Shown piece after piece: positions 1-8,949 of a stretch of 64,000 nt of DNA. The DNA comes from Vibrio coralliirubri (GTDB lineage: Bacteria > Pseudomonadota > Gammaproteobacteria > Enterobacterales > Vibrionaceae). A program made the translations under genes and the position numbers. The first letter of the stretch is position 1. Every line of letters starts with the position of its first letter. The notes below the pieces were generated by a model. The model searched no databases, was not told the origin of the DNA, and worked only from the letters and a program-made list of their open reading frames with translations. The stretch is taken from assembly GCF_024347375.1 (NCBI RefSeq), contig NZ_AP025470.1, forward strand, positions 3,224,001 to 3,288,000, read 5' to 3'.

Positions 1-216
1 CTGAGTATGACTATCCAATGAAGACAACATCGCCTTAGCGACCGTTGTTTTCCCTGTACCAACCTCACCAGTAAGCATCGCAAAGCCCCCACCCTCGCCT
101 AAACCGGCTTGTAGGTTCTGCATCGCTTCTTGATGGCGCTGACTCAAAAACAAGTAGCGAGAATTTGGTACAATCGAAAATGGCATCTCAACGAAGCCAA
201 AATATTCCTTATACAT
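1..216 (-). CDS. gspA: GspA/ExeA-family AAA ATPase, N-terminal part only (cut by window edge)
   Basis: Only the first 72 codons lie in the window, read on the minus strand from an ATG at 216. They contain a Walker A motif (GEVGTGKTT) about 50 residues in and the EYFGF..PFSIVPNSRYLFLS opening typical of ExeA/GspA-type ATPases, which work with GspB/ExeB to help place the type II secretin through the peptidoglycan. It is divergent from cca, the arrangement I recall for Vibrio cholerae. The MSHA protein MshM has a similar N-terminus, so the GspA assignment leans on the cca neighbour. The C-terminal peptidoglycan-binding part is outside the window. Confidence 0.7.
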   Translation of the reverse strand, partial: MYKEYFGFVEMPFSIVPNSRYLFLSQRHQEAMQNLQAGLGEGGGFAMLTGEVGTGKTTVAKAMLSSLDSHTQ

Positions 217-300
217 GTGCTGCCCTATAATTACGATTAATGGAAAGTACCATTGCTTGCAGTAAAGTCCAGCAGTGATAAAACATTTCGAGGTGATAAG

Positions 301-1569
301 TTGCAAATTTACGATAGCCTACCAAAAGACAACGGGCTACAACGCTATCTAGTCGGTGGAGCAGTGCGCGATAAGCTGCTCAATATTGATAGTTATGATA
401 GAGACTGGGTCGTGGTAGGGAGTACCCCTCAAGAGATGGAAAACCTTGGCTTTACTGCTGTGGGAAAAGATTTCCCCGTATTCTTGCACCCAAAAACCAA
501 AGAAGAGCACGCACTGGCTCGCACTGAGAGAAAATCAGGTTCAGGTTACACAGGCTTTGAGTGTTACTTCGCTCCAGACGTGAGTTTGGAAGAAGATCTG
601 ATGCGTCGAGATCTTACCATCAACGCTATCGCTCAAGATGATAAAGGCCAACTTCACGATCCTTACCATGGTCAGAAAGATCTCTCGGATCGTGTTTTAA
701 GACACGTTTCAGACGCTTTTGTTGAAGACCCTCTTCGTGTACTACGTGTGGCTCGCTTCGCCGCCAAGCTTCACCATCTTAACTTCACGGTTGCACCTGA
801 AACCATGGATATGATGAGTGAGATCGTCCAATCTGGTGAGTTGGCACACCTCACTGCAGAGCGAGTTTGGCAAGAGTGGCATAAGTCTCTGAGTACACCG
901 CACCCTGAAGTGTTCCTTTATGTATTGAAAGAGTGTGGTGCATTGGCAGTCGTATTACCTGAGATTGACGCTCTATTTGGCGTCCCTCAGCCTGAAAAAT
1001 GGCACCCTGAAATCGACACGGGCATTCACACTCTGATGGTTGCTCAGCAAGCCGCACTATTAAGCCCATCGCTACCGGTACGATTTGCCGCTCAAGTGCA
1101 TGACTTAGGTAAAGGCGTTACACCAGAAAGCGAATGGCCGAGCCACAAAATGCATTGCCACACAGGTTTGAAAATCATTAAGAAGCTGTGTGAACGAGTC
1201 AGAGTGCCTAATGAGTTCAGAGACCTTGCGTTGTTAGTATGCGAGCAACATTCTAACATCCACCGCGCAGGCGAGCTCAAACCAACCACCTTTCTCAAGG
1301 TTCTCAATAAGTTTGATGTTTGGCGTAAGCCAGATAGGCTCGACGATATACTGCTTTGCTGCCAAGCCGATCACGCAGGCCGAAAAGGATTAGAAGATCA
1401 GCCGTATCCTCAAAAAGCGCGTTTTGAAGTCGCTTACCAAGCGGCGCTTCAAGTTGAAGTCAAAGCGATCATTGCCGATGGTTTTAAAGGCAAAGATATT
1501 CGAGAAGAACAAGAGAAACGTAGAGCCGTCGCAATTGAAAGCGCCTTATCATTACTCCCTGCCAGTTAA
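301..1569 (+). CDS. cca: CCA-adding tRNA nucleotidyltransferase (multifunctional Cca)
   Basis: Adds and repairs the 3' CCA end of tRNAs; long gammaproteobacterial forms also carry an HD phosphohydrolase domain. The nucleotidyltransferase signature YLVGGAVRD is near the N-terminus, followed by DRDWVVVGSTP and the RRDLTINAIA block. The HD region shows HTLM and the HDLGKG motif around residue 265. I chose a TTG start at 301 because a good Shine-Dalgarno (GAGGT at 290-294) sits 6 nt upstream and no in-frame ATG precedes the nucleotidyltransferase signature; another TTG at 253 has no comparable RBS. Oddity: in the homologues I remember the start is directly followed by IYLVGG, whereas here about 11 residues (DSLPKDNGLQR) lie between LQIY and YLVGG. 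At 422 aa it is slightly longer than the E. coli enzyme. Confidence 0.93.
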   Translation: MQIYDSLPKDNGLQRYLVGGAVRDKLLNIDSYDRDWVVVGSTPQEMENLGFTAVGKDFPVFLHPKTKEEHALARTERKSGSGYTGFECYFAPDVSLEEDLMRRDLTINAIAQDDKGQLHDPYHGQKDLSDRVLRHVSDAFVEDPLRVLRVARFAAKLHHLNFTVAPETMDMMSEIVQSGELAHLTAERVWQEWHKSLSTPHPEVFLYVLKECGALAVVLPEIDALFGVPQPEKWHPEIDTGIHTLMVAQQAALLSPSLPVRFAAQVHDLGKGVTPESEWPSHKMHCHTGLKIIKKLCERVRVPNEFRDLALLVCEQHSNIHRAGELKPTTFLKVLNKFDVWRKPDRLDDILLCCQADHAGRKGLEDQPYPQKARFEVAYQAALQVEVKAIIADGFKGKDIREEQEKRRAVAIESALSLLPAS

Positions 1570-1596
1570 TCGTCACCGTTCTAATTAAACCGCATT

Positions 1597-1627
1597 AAAA
1601 AGCCCGCTGTTAAGCGGGCCTTTTGTT
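1597..1627. terminator. Bidirectional terminator between cca and uppP
   Basis: A 7-bp GC-rich stem (GCCCGCT at 1602-1608 with AGCGGGC at 1613-1619) is flanked by an A-run on the left and TTTT on the right. It can therefore serve cca and the converging uppP gene. Confidence 0.8.
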
Positions 1628-1661
1628 TCAATTTTTACAGCGAGACCGTTGTCCGCGTCTG

Positions 1662-2465
1662 TTACTGCATCATCAAGAAAGCAAACAGACCACAACCCAA
1701 GATCAGGCGATAGATAACGAACGGTGTCATACCCATACGAGAAATAAGCTTCAAGAAGAAGTGGATACAGATGTAAGCACTGATGAAAGACACCGCAACG
1801 CCCGTTAGCAAAGTGCCAACATGGATTGGATCACCGCTTGTCACCAACTTAAGACCTAAATAACCACCAGCCAGAGTGATGATTGGGATAGACATCAAGA
1901 AAGAGAATCGAGCCGCCGCTTCACGTGTGAAACCAAGGTAAAGCGCCGCGGTAATGGTTGCGCCAGAACGAGACGTGCCCGGAATGATCGCCATTGCTTG
2001 AGCAAGACCAATAAACAGCGCCTTTTTCCAACCCGCTTGGTATTCGTCATCGCGCAGGCTTGAGTTCTTGTCCACCCACCAAAGCAATAGACCAAAGATA
2101 ATCGTTGTCGTCGCGATCACCCACGCACTGCGTAAGTAAAGCTCAACAATATCTTTCATCAACAAGCCAAAGATACATGCAGGAATCGTCGCGAGAATGA
2201 TCATCCACGCGAGCTTCGCTTCTTTACTGCGATCACCTTTAAACACTGAACCAAAGAATGCGCTCAGCAAAGAGACCACTTCTTTACGGAAATAGATAAC
2301 CACGGCTGCCAAAGTACCAACGTGGACAGCCACATCAAAAGCCAAGCCTTGATCTTCCCAGCCTAAAACAGCAGAAGGAAGGATTAGGTGTGCAGAACTG
2401 GAAATAGGTAAAAACTCAGTAAAGCCTTGCACCAACGCCAATATAAACGCTTCAAAATAACTCAT
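1662..2465 (-). CDS. uppP: Undecaprenyl-diphosphatase (bacitracin resistance, BacA/UppP)
   Basis: Integral inner-membrane phosphatase that recycles undecaprenyl pyrophosphate to the monophosphate lipid carrier used for peptidoglycan and O-antigen synthesis. At 267 aa it is close to the usual size (~270). The two signature stretches are present: the (E/Q)xxxE-type [10 protein letters not shown] near residues 17-26 and PGTSRSG near residue 170, which together form the active site. Several strongly hydrophobic segments span the rest. The start at 2465 is preceded by an AAGGTAAG Shine-Dalgarno. It lies 15 bp downstream of folK in the same direction, so it is probably co-transcribed with folB-folK. 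Confidence 0.96.
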   Translation of the reverse strand: MSYFEAFILALVQGFTEFLPISSSAHLILPSAVLGWEDQGLAFDVAVHVGTLAAVVIYFRKEVVSLLSAFFGSVFKGDRSKEAKLAWMIILATIPACIFGLLMKDIVELYLRSAWVIATTTIIFGLLLWWVDKNSSLRDDEYQAGWKKALFIGLAQAMAIIPGTSRSGATITAALYLGFTREAAARFSFLMSIPIITLAGGYLGLKLVTSGDPIHVGTLLTGVAVSFISAYICIHFFLKLISRMGMTPFVIYRLILGCGLFAFLMMQ

Positions 2466-2480
2466 TACTTACCTTAAAAA

Positions 2481-2963
2481 TTATAGTTTTATATCTACGA
2501 CAGAGAGCGAGTCTAATTGCTGCATCTTCTGCCATATTTCACTGACGGTTCTTCCGTCTTGCGGGATCACTCGCGCAGGACAAAGATCATAAAGCGGTTG
2601 TGTTACAAAAGGATATTTGTAGATATCACTGCGTGGCAGCTCTGGATCGCTATCAGAAATCTCCTCTCCAAACAGCACAATATCAAGATCGAGTTTTCGA
2701 TCTTGTAGTTTGTGCGCATCTTGAGAGCGACCCCATTTAAACTCAATTTTACGCAGCTGCTGTGAAAATTCAGTCAATGAGAGTGACGTGTCGAGCTCTA
2801 TCACAAAGTTATAAAACGGATGGCTATTAAAACCCACGGGCTCACAGTGATAGATTTTAGAGCATTTAAGGTTAGTCCCTAACGATTGAAGCTCTGTCCA
2901 TGCCACCCTTGCATGCTTATCGCGGTCTATGTTCGTGCCAACACCAACATAGGCTACTGTCAT
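2481..2963 (-). CDS. folK: 2-amino-4-hydroxy-6-hydroxymethyldihydropteridine pyrophosphokinase
   Basis: HPPK transfers pyrophosphate from ATP to the pterin alcohol in folate synthesis. The 160-aa protein has the expected N-terminal YVGVGTNI strand, the CEPVGFNSHPFYNFV substrate-binding region, and the DRKLDLDIVLFG block whose aspartates bind two Mg ions. The ATG at 2963 overlaps the 3' end of folB by 4 bp, which indicates translational coupling with the gene two steps upstream in the same pathway. Confidence 0.94.
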   Translation of the reverse strand: MTVAYVGVGTNIDRDKHARVAWTELQSLGTNLKCSKIYHCEPVGFNSHPFYNFVIELDTSLSLTEFSQQLRKIEFKWGRSQDAHKLQDRKLDLDIVLFGEEISDSDPELPRSDIYKYPFVTQPLYDLCPARVIPQDGRTVSEIWQKMQQLDSLSVVDIKL

Positions 2964-3319
2964 GCTTGACCTCGTTCGATGATCACGCCAACGGCTTTTG
3001 CTTGTGGCACTGCGCCAGGTTTAGCCAAGCGGATTTTAATCCACGGCACAGAGAATTGAGTCATGATCAATTCAGCGACTTCTTCAGCCACACGTTCAAC
3101 CAATAGGAATCGGCCATTCGCAATGTGATCAAGCACGGCAGTACTCACAGTCGAGTAGTCCAAAGCATCAACCACATCATCACTCTTACCCGCTGGGCGG
3201 TTGTCATGAGCCATTTCAATATCAAGCACAAGTTTTTGTTTAATCTCTTGTTCCCAATCGTAAACACCGATCGTTGTAATTACTTCTAGCTGTTCAATGA
3301 AAACTTTATCCAGTGCCAT
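2960..3319 (-). CDS. folB: Dihydroneopterin aldolase
   Basis: Cleaves 7,8-dihydroneopterin to 6-hydroxymethyl-dihydropterin, the substrate of FolK, and often also epimerises it. I start at the ATG at 3319 (MALDKVFIEQ), preceded by AAGGAC, giving 119 aa, which is the family norm; an upstream in-frame ATG at 3349 would add 10 residues unlike the family. Recognisable elements are GVYDWEQ (catalytic Glu region), LDYSTV, and the C-terminal LAKPGAVPQAKAVGV loop with the conserved lysine. It overlaps folK by 4 bp and is divergent from plsY. Confidence 0.94.
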   Translation of the reverse strand: MALDKVFIEQLEVITTIGVYDWEQEIKQKLVLDIEMAHDNRPAGKSDDVVDALDYSTVSTAVLDHIANGRFLLVERVAEEVAELIMTQFSVPWIKIRLAKPGAVPQAKAVGVIIERGQA

Positions 3320-3457
3320 GACTTGTCCTTTTAGAGGTCGGATACCCATATGGGGGAAAAAAACGTATTATTTGCGTAATTCGAGATATGATATCAATTA
3401 CTCTTGGATTGAGCATTATTTTCCCATCGTTAGGCTTATAACCGTTTAAGGAAAGAC

Positions 3458-4054
3458 ATGACCCCATTGGCACTCATCATGATCATTGCAGCCTATTTGC
3501 TAGGTTCAATCTCTAGTGCGGTCTTAATATGCCGAGTCTTAAGACTTCCTGATCCAAGAACGGTAGGCTCCAATAACCCAGGCGCCACCAATGTACTGCG
3601 CGTTGGTGGTAAAGGCGCAGCTGCTGCCGTCCTCCTGTGTGACATGCTGAAAGGCACCATCCCTGTCTGGCTTGGCTACTACCTCAAGATCGACCCAATC
3701 ATTCTTGGGGTTGTGGCAATTGCGGCGTGTCTAGGTCATATGTATCCGATCTTCTTCCACTTTAAAGGTGGTAAAGGCGTGGCAACCGCACTCGGCGCTA
3801 TCGCCCCAATAGGATTCGATCTAACAGGAATGATCATGGCGACTTGGTTAGTGGTCGCGTTTTTGTTTCGTTACTCTTCTTTGGCCGCACTGGTTACTGT
3901 GCTACTTGCCCCTTTCTACGCTTGGTTAGTCAAACCTCAATACACACTGCCTGTAGCCATGTTGTGTTGTTTGATCGTGTTACGTCACCACCAGAATATC
4001 CGCCGCCTACTCGATGGCAGCGAACCAAAACTCGGACAAAAAAAATCGGCTTAA
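3458..4054 (+). CDS. plsY: Glycerol-3-phosphate acyltransferase PlsY
   Basis: Membrane enzyme that acylates glycerol-3-phosphate from acyl-phosphate at the first step of phospholipid synthesis. The three diagnostic motifs are visible: [12 protein letters not shown] (phosphate binding, around residues 37-48), [17 protein letters not shown] (around residues 94-110), and a C-terminal [19 protein letters not shown]. The length (198 aa) and about five hydrophobic spans fit. An AAGGAAAG Shine-Dalgarno lies just ahead of the ATG. The 3' end runs into the hairpin that terminates the converging hydrolase gene. Confidence 0.95.
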   Translation: MTPLALIMIIAAYLLGSISSAVLICRVLRLPDPRTVGSNNPGATNVLRVGGKGAAAAVLLCDMLKGTIPVWLGYYLKIDPIILGVVAIAACLGHMYPIFFHFKGGKGVATALGAIAPIGFDLTGMIMATWLVVAFLFRYSSLAALVTVLLAPFYAWLVKPQYTLPVAMLCCLIVLRHHQNIRRLLDGSEPKLGQKKSA

Positions 4055-4073
4055 ACTGTCACGTCTAAGCCGA
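4037..4073 (-). terminator. Terminator of the alpha/beta hydrolase gene, overlapping the plsY 3' end
   Basis: The stem TCGGCTTA (4046-4053) pairs with TAAGCCGA (4066-4073). On the minus strand the hairpin is followed by a run of eight T residues. The plus-strand side lies inside the last codons of plsY. Confidence 0.7.
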
Positions 4074-4097
4074 ACCATAATATTTAGTGTTTAAAGC

Positions 4098-4913
4098 TTA
4101 CAGCAGATGTTTATCTAAAAACGTCTTAAGCATTGTGTTCACAAACTCTGGTTGCTCTAACGAGCTAATATGACCTGCGCCAGGAATCACCACTAATTCA
4201 CTGCCCGTAATACAATCATGCATTAAGTATGACTCAAGTACCGGACGTGGTTTATCTTCTTGTCCTACAGCAATCAAAACAGGCAGAGCAAAGTTCTCTA
4301 CCGATTCAATCATATCGCGACGTCCAAACACCATTCGACCAATTCGTGCCACTTCTTCAGCGCTGTCGCCCTCAAGAGCTGATAACTGCTGAGTAAAACC
4401 TTCCACTAAAGCTGGCGTGTTGGTTTGAGCATCATTAGCGAAGAACAGTGGAACAACCGCTTCAACAATTGGCTGAGGAAACGTCTTGGTTTGAGTGATG
4501 GTATCTAACATGCTGAAGTACTTAGCGTGAGCAACTTCTGGTTCTAAACCCACAAAAGTATCCATTAGAACCAAAGACTTAATACGTGAAGGTGCAAGTT
4601 CCGCTAACTCAGTCCCCCACATACCGCCAACCGATAAGCCAACTACTGAGAATTCTTCGATCTCTAAATGATCAAGCAGAGCCAAAACGTGCTGAGCGTA
4701 ATCTTTCAAGTTACGCATCGAAGTGGGTGCTGCTTGAGATTCACCATGAGACCAAAGCTCTGGAACAATACAGCGATACTGAGCCTTTAATGCTTCGATC
4801 TGCGGCTTCCACATTGCACTATCCCAAAGGTAACTGTGGCCGAGTACAACAACAGGGCCTTGACCTTCATCTAGGTACGCCATCGATTGATTGTCTACTG
4901 TGAACTTGTTCAT
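4098..4913 (-). CDS. Alpha/beta-fold hydrolase
   Basis: A 271-aa single-domain alpha/beta hydrolase. The nucleophile elbow GLSVGG (Ser near residue 94), an acidic residue in GQEDKPRP near residue 218, and the catalytic His in GAGHISSLEQP near residue 247 form a plausible triad; the oxyanion HSYLWDS segment near residue 26 also fits. There is no signal peptide, so it is probably cytoplasmic. It resembles esterases and 3-oxoadipate enol-lactonase-like proteins, but substrate cannot be read from sequence. It stands alone between plsY and tsaD, with its own terminator. Confidence 0.85.
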   Translation of the reverse strand: MNKFTVDNQSMAYLDEGQGPVVVLGHSYLWDSAMWKPQIEALKAQYRCIVPELWSHGESQAAPTSMRNLKDYAQHVLALLDHLEIEEFSVVGLSVGGMWGTELAELAPSRIKSLVLMDTFVGLEPEVAHAKYFSMLDTITQTKTFPQPIVEAVVPLFFANDAQTNTPALVEGFTQQLSALEGDSAEEVARIGRMVFGRRDMIESVENFALPVLIAVGQEDKPRPVLESYLMHDCITGSELVVIPGAGHISSLEQPEFVNTMLKTFLDKHLL

Positions 4914-4973
4914 TTTCTTCCCTAATCTCTATCAGCAATTATTTATCGACATACAGTCGGTAAGCTAGGATAT

Positions 4974-5000
4974 AAAAACGGCCGCACAAGGCGACCGTTT
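4974..5000 (-). terminator. Terminator downstream of tsaD
   Basis: On the minus strand an AAACGG...CCGTTT hairpin (arms at 4977-4982 and 4995-5000, with additional GC pairs) is followed by TTTTAT, 20 bp past the tsaD stop. Confidence 0.6.
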
Positions 5001-5019
5001 ATCGAAACACTATAGTCAA

Positions 5020-6036
5020 TTATGCAATTGGCTCTAGTTGGTCAATTGGCCAACGCGGTGTGGCATGAACAGACAAATCAGCCGTTTCGCCATTCTTCAG
5101 GCGCTGCATGCCCGCATAAGCGATCATCGCACCATTATCTGTACAGAACTCAGTGCGTGGATAGTACACCTCACCACCGACTTTCTTAGCAAGCGCCTCA
5201 AGCTCAACGCGCAGTTGCTTGTTGGCACTTACACCGCCAGCAATCACTATACGTTTCATGCCCGTTTCAACCAAGGCACGCTTACACTTGATTACTAAGG
5301 TTGCACAAACGGCTTCTTGGAACGCGTAAGCGATATCAGCGCGAGTTTGGTCATCATTATCGTTGTCACGAATGGTATTCGCTGCGAACGTCTTCAGACC
5401 AGAAAAGCTCATATCTAGACCCGGACGATCGGTCATTGGACGCGGGAACTTAAAACGACCCGGAGTGCCTTTTTCTGCCAAGCGAGATAGCAGTGGACCA
5501 CCAGGGTAATCTAAGCCCATCAGTTTCGCGGTTTTATCAAACGCTTCACCCGCTGCATCATCAATCGATTCACCAAGGATTCGGTATTCACCAATGCCTT
5601 TCACTTCTACCATCATGGTATGGCCGCCAGAAACCAGCAGAGCCACAAATGGGAATGGAGGTGGATTGTCTTCTAACATTGGCGCAAGAAGGTGACCTTC
5701 CATATGGTGAACAGGCACAGCAGGCACGCCCCACGCATAAGCAATACTGCGACCAATCGTTGCACCGACAAGCAGTGCACCCACTAAACCTGGGCCAGCT
5801 GTGTAAGCCACACCATCAATGTCTTTCGACGTTAGGTTCGCTTCAGCTAATGCCGCTTTAATAAGAGGAATTGTTTTTTTCACGTGGTCACGCGAAGCTA
5901 GCTCAGGCACCACACCACCGTAATCGGCGTGCAGCTTTACTTGGCTATATAATTGATGAGAAAGCAGCCCTTGCTCATCATCATAAATCGCGATTCCTGT
6001 TTCATCACAAGAGGTTTCAATACCAATAATGCGCAT
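5020..6036 (-). CDS. tsaD: tRNA N6-adenosine threonylcarbamoyltransferase TsaD
   Basis: Catalytic subunit of the threonylcarbamoyl transferase that makes t6A37 in ANN-decoding tRNAs, acting with TsaB and TsaE. I start at 6036 ([14 protein letters not shown]), giving 338 aa, the standard length; the open frame continues upstream to 6108 but without family similarity. The ASKHA-fold ATP motif [11 protein letters not shown], the metal-binding HHMEGH motif (near residues 110-115), LVSGGHT and the C-terminal [12 protein letters not shown] are all intact. It is divergent from the rpsU-dnaG-rpoD cluster, as in other gammaproteobacteria. Confidence 0.96.
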   Translation of the reverse strand: MRIIGIETSCDETGIAIYDDEQGLLSHQLYSQVKLHADYGGVVPELASRDHVKKTIPLIKAALAEANLTSKDIDGVAYTAGPGLVGALLVGATIGRSIAYAWGVPAVPVHHMEGHLLAPMLEDNPPPFPFVALLVSGGHTMMVEVKGIGEYRILGESIDDAAGEAFDKTAKLMGLDYPGGPLLSRLAEKGTPGRFKFPRPMTDRPGLDMSFSGLKTFAANTIRDNDNDDQTRADIAYAFQEAVCATLVIKCKRALVETGMKRIVIAGGVSANKQLRVELEALAKKVGGEVYYPRTEFCTDNGAMIAYAGMQRLKNGETADLSVHATPRWPIDQLEPIA

Positions 6037-6098
6037 AATTTTCTCGGCACGCTTTCGTCTAAAATGGGAAATTAGCGCAATATTACCCTGCCTAAGCT

Positions 6099-6168
6099 CT
6101 TCAAACAAATATTGTACAGACTATAATCGACAAAGTGCTTTACAAAGCCACTGTGATCGGATTAAAAT
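6099..6168 (+). promoter_or_regulatory. Candidate sigma-70 promoters for rpsU
   Basis: Two candidates read toward rpsU: TTCAAA-N17-TATAAT (-10 at 6122-6127) and TTTACA-N18-TAAAAT (-35 at 6139-6144, -10 at 6163-6168). Both lie in the divergent tsaD/rpsU spacer where the macromolecular synthesis operon promoters are expected. They are motif matches only. Confidence 0.45.
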
Positions 6169-6294
6169 TCCGCACCATTTTTGATCAAGCTGGTTAATGG
6201 CCAAACGCGAATAGAGAGTTAGCTCGATGGGTAACTTCTCTGATTTGGTACTGAGTGGCCAGCGATAATGAATAACCCCTGAGGTGAAAGGCAT

Positions 6295-6510
6295 ATGCCA
6301 ATAGTTAAAGTACGTGAAAACGAACCGTTCGACGTTGCACTACGTCGTTTCAAGCGCTCTTGTGAAAAAGCAGGTATCCTTTCTGAAGTTCGCCGTCGCG
6401 AGCACTACGAAAAGCCAACTACAGTTCGCAAACGCGCTAAAGCAGCAGCTCAAAAGCGTCACGCTAAGAAGCTAGCTCGCGAAAACGCACGTCGCGTTCG
6501 CCTGTACTAA
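6295..6510 (+). CDS. rpsU: 30S ribosomal protein S21
   Basis: Small basic ribosomal protein (71 aa) that helps 16S rRNA engage mRNA during initiation. The sequence [20 protein letters not shown] and the Arg/Lys-rich tail ending in RVRLY match the near-invariant family. The Shine-Dalgarno GAGGTGAAAGG lies just upstream. It is the first gene of the rpsU-(yqeY)-dnaG-rpoD cluster that couples translation, replication and transcription initiation. Confidence 0.98.
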   Translation: MPIVKVRENEPFDVALRRFKRSCEKAGILSEVRRREHYEKPTTVRKRAKAAAQKRHAKKLARENARRVRLY

Positions 6511-6535
6511 TAACTTAATCCATAAGGACTGAGTT

Positions 6536-6979
6536 ATGGCTCTTATTGAACAACTCAAAGAAGAGCAAAAATTAGCGATGAAAGCCAAGGACAAACCGCG
6601 CCTTGGCACTATCCGCTTAGCTCTTTCAGCAATTAAGCAACGTGAAGTTGACGAACGGATCACTCTGAACGACGACGACATTCTTGCTGTATTAGTTAAA
6701 ATGGTTAAGCAACGTCGCGATTCTGTTGCTCAATATGAATCGGCAAATCGTCAAGATCTTGCTGACGTGGAAAAAGCAGAAATTACGGTACTTGAAGGCT
6801 TTATGCCTCAACCGCTAACTGATGAAGAAGTTATTGCACTACTTGATAGCGCAATCGCCGAAGCTCAACCAGCGGGCATGCAAGACATGGGTAAAGTAAT
6901 GGCTATCTTGAAACCACAAATTCAAGGGCGTGCAGATATGGGTAAAGTTAGTGGTTTAGTTCGTTCTAAACTCGCTTAA
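6536..6979 (+). CDS. GatB/YqeY domain protein
   Basis: A 147-aa protein made almost entirely of the YqeY domain, a helical module related to the C-terminal tail of GatB in the tRNA amidotransferase. The family pattern is present: EQLKEEQKLAMKAKDKPRLGTIRL at the start, YESANRQDLADVEKAEI in the middle, and GKVMAILKPQIQGRADMGKVSGLVRSKL at the end. A role in amidation-like tRNA binding is often suggested but is not established. It lies 25 bp behind rpsU and ahead of dnaG, an insertion into this operon common in Vibrio and relatives. Confidence 0.92.
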   Translation: MALIEQLKEEQKLAMKAKDKPRLGTIRLALSAIKQREVDERITLNDDDILAVLVKMVKQRRDSVAQYESANRQDLADVEKAEITVLEGFMPQPLTDEEVIALLDSAIAEAQPAGMQDMGKVMAILKPQIQGRADMGKVSGLVRSKLA

Positions 6980-6996
6980 TCCCAAATCAAATTGCA

Positions 6997-7034
6997 ACAA
7001 GCCGTGCAATCCTTCGGAACGCACGGCTTGTTTG
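6997..7034 (+). terminator. Intra-operon hairpin between yqeY and dnaG
   Basis: A 10-bp perfect stem (CAAGCCGTGC at 6998-7007 with GCACGGCTTG at 7021-7030) is followed by a weak T-run (TTTGT). In E. coli a partial terminator between rpsU and dnaG lowers primase expression relative to S21; this hairpin occupies the equivalent place, and that role here is inferred. Confidence 0.7.
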
Positions 7035-7098
7035 TATCTGTAACCTATTCAAACTATTATTATCCACACTCTCAGTTAGTGCATTTTTCTAAGGTTTT

Positions 7099-8850
7099 AT
7101 GGCAGGACACATCCCGCGTAGTTTCATCGATGATCTCCTAGCGCGTCTCGACATTGTCGACATTGTGGACGCACGCGTGAAACTTAAGAAAAAAGGCAAA
7201 AACTATGGTGCTTGTTGCCCATTCCACAACGAAAAGACCCCTTCTTTTAGCGTAAGCCAAGAAAAACAGTTTTATCACTGCTTTGGTTGTGGCGTACACG
7301 GTAATGCTATCGACTTCATTATGGAGTTCGAACGTCTCGATTTTGTTGAAGCTATTGAAGAGCTAGCCTCTTTCTTAGGCCTCGATGTTCCTAGAGAACA
7401 ACGCAGCGGCGAAATATCAACAGCACCAAGAGCCAACAGCGAACAAAAACGTAACCTCTACGATTTGATGGGCGGCATCAGTAATTTTTACCGCTCTCAA
7501 CTGAAAATTTCAGCCAACAAACCTGCGATTGATTACCTAAAGAATCGTGGCCTTTCTGGCGAGATCGTCCAGAAGTTTGGTATTGGTTATGTGGCCGATG
7601 AGTGGGACTTAGTTCGTAAGAACTTTGGCCAACAGAAAGAAGCCCAAGACATGCTCGTGACTGGCGGCATGCTAATCGAGAACGATAAAGGTAACCGATA
7701 CGACCGATTCCGTGGACGCGTAATGTTCCCGATTCGTGATCGTCGTGGCCGTGTGATTGGTTTTGGTGGTCGTGTATTAGAAGACGGCACACCCAAATAC
7801 CTCAACTCACCAGAAACGCCTATCTTCCATAAAGGCAAAGAGCTTTACGGCCTTTATGAAGTGCTGCAAGCCTACCGTGAACCGCCGCAAATACTTGTGG
7901 TTGAAGGTTACATGGATGTCGTGGCTCTCGCGCAATATGGTGTCGATTACTCAGTGGCATCACTGGGCACCTCGACAACTGGCGACCACGTTCAAATGTT
8001 GTTCCGTCAAACCAGCACTGTGGTTTGTTGTTACGATGGTGACCGAGCAGGTAAAGAGGCCGCATGGCGCGCACTAGAAAACGCACTTGAGTATCTGAAA
8101 ACAGGTAACACGCTTAAGTTTCTGTTCTTGCCCGACGGTGAAGACCCAGACAGCTATATTAGAGAGCATGGCAAAGCCGCTTTTGAACAGCTAGTCCACA
8201 ATGCGACGCCGCTTTCGACCTATTTGTTCGATAACCTGATTGAAATACACAAGTTGAACTTGGGAACAACCGAAGGGAAATCAGCACTGCGTGCACACGC
8301 CAGCGCCTTGATTAACAAAATTCCTGACAGTTACTTCCAAGAATTGCTCGAAAAACTGCTCGATGAGCGAACTGGATTTGATAACCAATTGCGACGTGCG
8401 CGTGTTCATACACAGAACCCGACACCTCAACCGCATAAAGAGCTGAAGCGCACTCCAATGCGTGAAGTTATCGCTTTGCTTATCCAAAATCCGAGCTATG
8501 CTGATATGGTACCGGATTTATCAAGTGTCAAAGGCTTACAGTTGCCTGGACTAAGTTTATTCGTCGAAGTACTTGATAAATGCCACGCGCATCCCCATAT
8601 CAACACAGGCCAATTATTAGAGCATTGGCGACATAATAAACATGAGGCTCTTCTGTCTCGTCTCGCGAGCTGGGAAATCCCCCTCGACGAAGACAATCAA
8701 GAAGACATATTTTTAGACTCATTGGACAACATACTTGCCCAGTGCGTTGAAAAACAAATTGAAAACCTGCAGGCCAAAGCAAGAAGCGTCGGTTTATCAG
8801 CCGAAGAAAAAAGGGAGCTACTAGCTTTAATGCTAGATCTAAAAGCGTAA
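7099..8850 (+). CDS. dnaG: DNA primase
   Basis: Synthesises RNA primers for Okazaki fragments at the replication fork with DnaB helicase. The N-terminal CHC2 zinc ribbon is complete (CCPFHNEKTPSFS then CFGCG, about residues 39-65). The RNA polymerase core and TOPRIM domain follow with VVEGYMDVVALAQYG near residue 265 and the DGDRAGKEA acidic motif near residue 310. The C-terminal ~140 residues correspond to the DnaB-interacting helical domain. The 583-aa length is normal. It follows a possible attenuating hairpin at 6997-7034. Confidence 0.97.
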   Translation: MAGHIPRSFIDDLLARLDIVDIVDARVKLKKKGKNYGACCPFHNEKTPSFSVSQEKQFYHCFGCGVHGNAIDFIMEFERLDFVEAIEELASFLGLDVPREQRSGEISTAPRANSEQKRNLYDLMGGISNFYRSQLKISANKPAIDYLKNRGLSGEIVQKFGIGYVADEWDLVRKNFGQQKEAQDMLVTGGMLIENDKGNRYDRFRGRVMFPIRDRRGRVIGFGGRVLEDGTPKYLNSPETPIFHKGKELYGLYEVLQAYREPPQILVVEGYMDVVALAQYGVDYSVASLGTSTTGDHVQMLFRQTSTVVCCYDGDRAGKEAAWRALENALEYLKTGNTLKFLFLPDGEDPDSYIREHGKAAFEQLVHNATPLSTYLFDNLIEIHKLNLGTTEGKSALRAHASALINKIPDSYFQELLEKLLDERTGFDNQLRRARVHTQNPTPQPHKELKRTPMREVIALLIQNPSYADMVPDLSSVKGLQLPGLSLFVEVLDKCHAHPHINTGQLLEHWRHNKHEALLSRLASWEIPLDEDNQEDIFLDSLDNILAQCVEKQIENLQAKARSVGLSAEEKRELLALMLDLKA

Positions 8851-8949
8851 CCCTGTTTGATTAGTCAGCATTTAATAAATTTGTTAACATAATTGGTTTG
8901 CATTTGAGAATGCAACGTCCTTCACCAGACCTGAAGTTGGATATCATCT

